NCBI GenBank assembly: GCA_964633205.1
Contig: CAZWFN010000245.1
Coordinates: forward strand, 1 to 5,954
Source: CAYVQE01 sp964633205
Lineage (GTDB): Bacteria; Myxococcota; B64-G9
Reading direction: 5' to 3'
DNA: 5,954 nt
This document shows, piece after piece, positions 5,399-5,954 of this stretch (its first letter is position 1; each line of letters starts with the position of its first letter). The notes under the pieces are model-generated. The model was not told where the DNA came from. It did no database searches and worked only from the letters and a program-made list of their open reading frames with translations. The position numbers and the translations under genes are program-made.

Positions 5399-5954
5399 GG
5401 ACCAACTGAGATTCTCGCGGTGTTCGCGTAGCCATAGGCGCCGTATGGTCCCTCGGCGCTCAAGATCGGTTCGCCGAGGGAGGATGGCTCCTGGACCCGG
5501 ATTTCCTTCTCGTCCTCGACCTCGACGCCCTCGGGCGTGGTGTAGGTCACCTTCAGCATGACCCGGCCATCAGAGCCGCCGGGCGGGTTGCTGCGCAGGG
5601 TGACATCCACCGCGTCGGCGGTGGAGACGATCGAGGCATACTGCTCTCCCTCGATGATCTCCCAGGCGAAAGTCCCGCCCTCTGGGAAGTGGTCAGCCAC
5701 CCAGGTCGCGTGCCCGTTGCTGCTGTCGCACAGGTGCACCAGCGTGTCGTCCGTGTCCACCCCGTGGATCTTTGCGTAGTTCTTCTCGAAGCGCAACTGG
5801 CCCATCAGGCTCAAGCGGCGATCATAGCTCGACGAAGGGTGCCAGGCGTGGTCCTGCTGGAGGACCTGCTCGAACTCGACGAACTCGCGAAACTCGTCCA
5901 GGTTCAAGAACCGCTCCCGCCACACCCGGTAGGCCGCGTCCGCCTGCGGGTAGC
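5386..5954 (-). CDS. 3' part of a gene encoding an Ig-like domain protein, 5' end outside window
   Basis: The frame is open from the right edge of the window; 188 residues are visible, and a GTG at 5925 is internal rather than a supported start. The first 60 residues are helical and charged (WRERFLNLDEFREFVEFEQV). Residues about 68-146 look like a bacterial Ig-like (Big-type) domain, with a GGTFAWEI strand, an SIVST strand, VMLKVTYTTPEGV with the usual turn, and a final EIRVQEP strand. Such domains occur in surface and secreted proteins, often as repeated spacers. The tail after residue 150 (GPYGAYGYANTARISVGPCIP) is unlike the rest. Its last codons lie in the lower-GC segment, so the natural C-terminus may have been replaced or cut. 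The TAA at 5388-5386 is followed by CG and ATG 5383, and ATG 5398 overlaps it, so the next gene is probably in the same operon. Confidence 0.75.
   Translation of the reverse strand, partial: YPQADAAYRVWRERFLNLDEFREFVEFEQVLQQDHAWHPSSSYDRRLSLMGQLRFEKNYAKIHGVDTDDTLVHLCDSSNGHATWVADHFPEGGTFAWEIIEGEQYASIVSTADAVDVTLRSNPPGGSDGRVMLKVTYTTPEGVEVEDEKEIRVQEPSSLGEPILSAEGPYGAYGYANTARISVGPCIP

Larger units (their letters stand above)
3400..5410. other. Lower-GC segment within high-GC surroundings
   Basis: Hand counts of sample blocks give about 53% G+C at 4681-4740, against about 67% at 541-600. The shift begins soon after 3380 and ends abruptly near 5410, where the Ig-like gene returns to GC-rich third positions. 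The segment holds one large minus-strand gene. No integrase, tRNA or terminal inverted repeat is visible at either edge, so acquisition is inferred from composition alone. Confidence 0.6.

Overview
The window looks like chromosome from a high-GC Gram-negative bacterium. The flanking genes are roughly two-thirds G+C by hand count. One gene encodes a lipoprotein with FG-GAP/VCBS-type calcium-loop repeats, and another encodes a cysteine-rich exported protein. This style is common in Myxococcota and related deltaproteobacteria and in some high-GC gammaproteobacteria, but the sequence alone does not settle the lineage. There are no rRNA or tRNA genes, no transposase and no CRISPR array.

Layout, left to right. 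(1) 55-908: two plus-strand genes, a small two-helix membrane protein and an unrecognised acidic soluble protein, separated by two tandem perfect hairpins. (2) 905-2458, minus strand: an FG-GAP repeat lipoprotein whose stop codon interlocks with the stop of the preceding convergent gene inside one CTAG tetranucleotide. (3) 2459-2729: a divergent intergenic region with a perfect 22-bp tandem repeat. (4) 2730-3206, plus strand: a 158-aa protein with a good ribosome binding site, possibly a distant GXWXG/DUF4334-type domain. A 14-bp core of the same repeat recurs just after it, so the gene is bracketed. (5) 3207-3499: convergent intergenic region. On its minus strand it holds what looks like a frameshifted remnant of a cysteine-rich protein, preceded by a purine-rich tract and a motif like the start of a formylglycine-generating-enzyme domain. 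(6) 3500-5398, minus strand: a large gene in distinctly lower-GC DNA (about 50-53%). It encodes an exported, cysteine-rich protein made of two related halves, together about four STN/secretin-N0-like modules. (7) 5386-5954, minus strand: the 3' end of a high-GC gene with an Ig-like domain. It runs off the window and is coupled to gene 6 by an overlap or a TAACGATG junction.

The main point of interest is the low-GC segment from about 3400 to 5410. It carries a stand-alone tandem STN-like protein with no TonB barrel, secretin or FecR partner in view. It sits directly behind an Ig-like gene whose last codons cross the composition boundary, and imperfect direct repeats lie at its 5' end. Its start codon is unclear, because the signal-peptide-like segment lies 60 residues into the open frame. 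The island looks like an acquired or rearranged cassette. Whether it forms a functional pair with the upstream gene is inference only.
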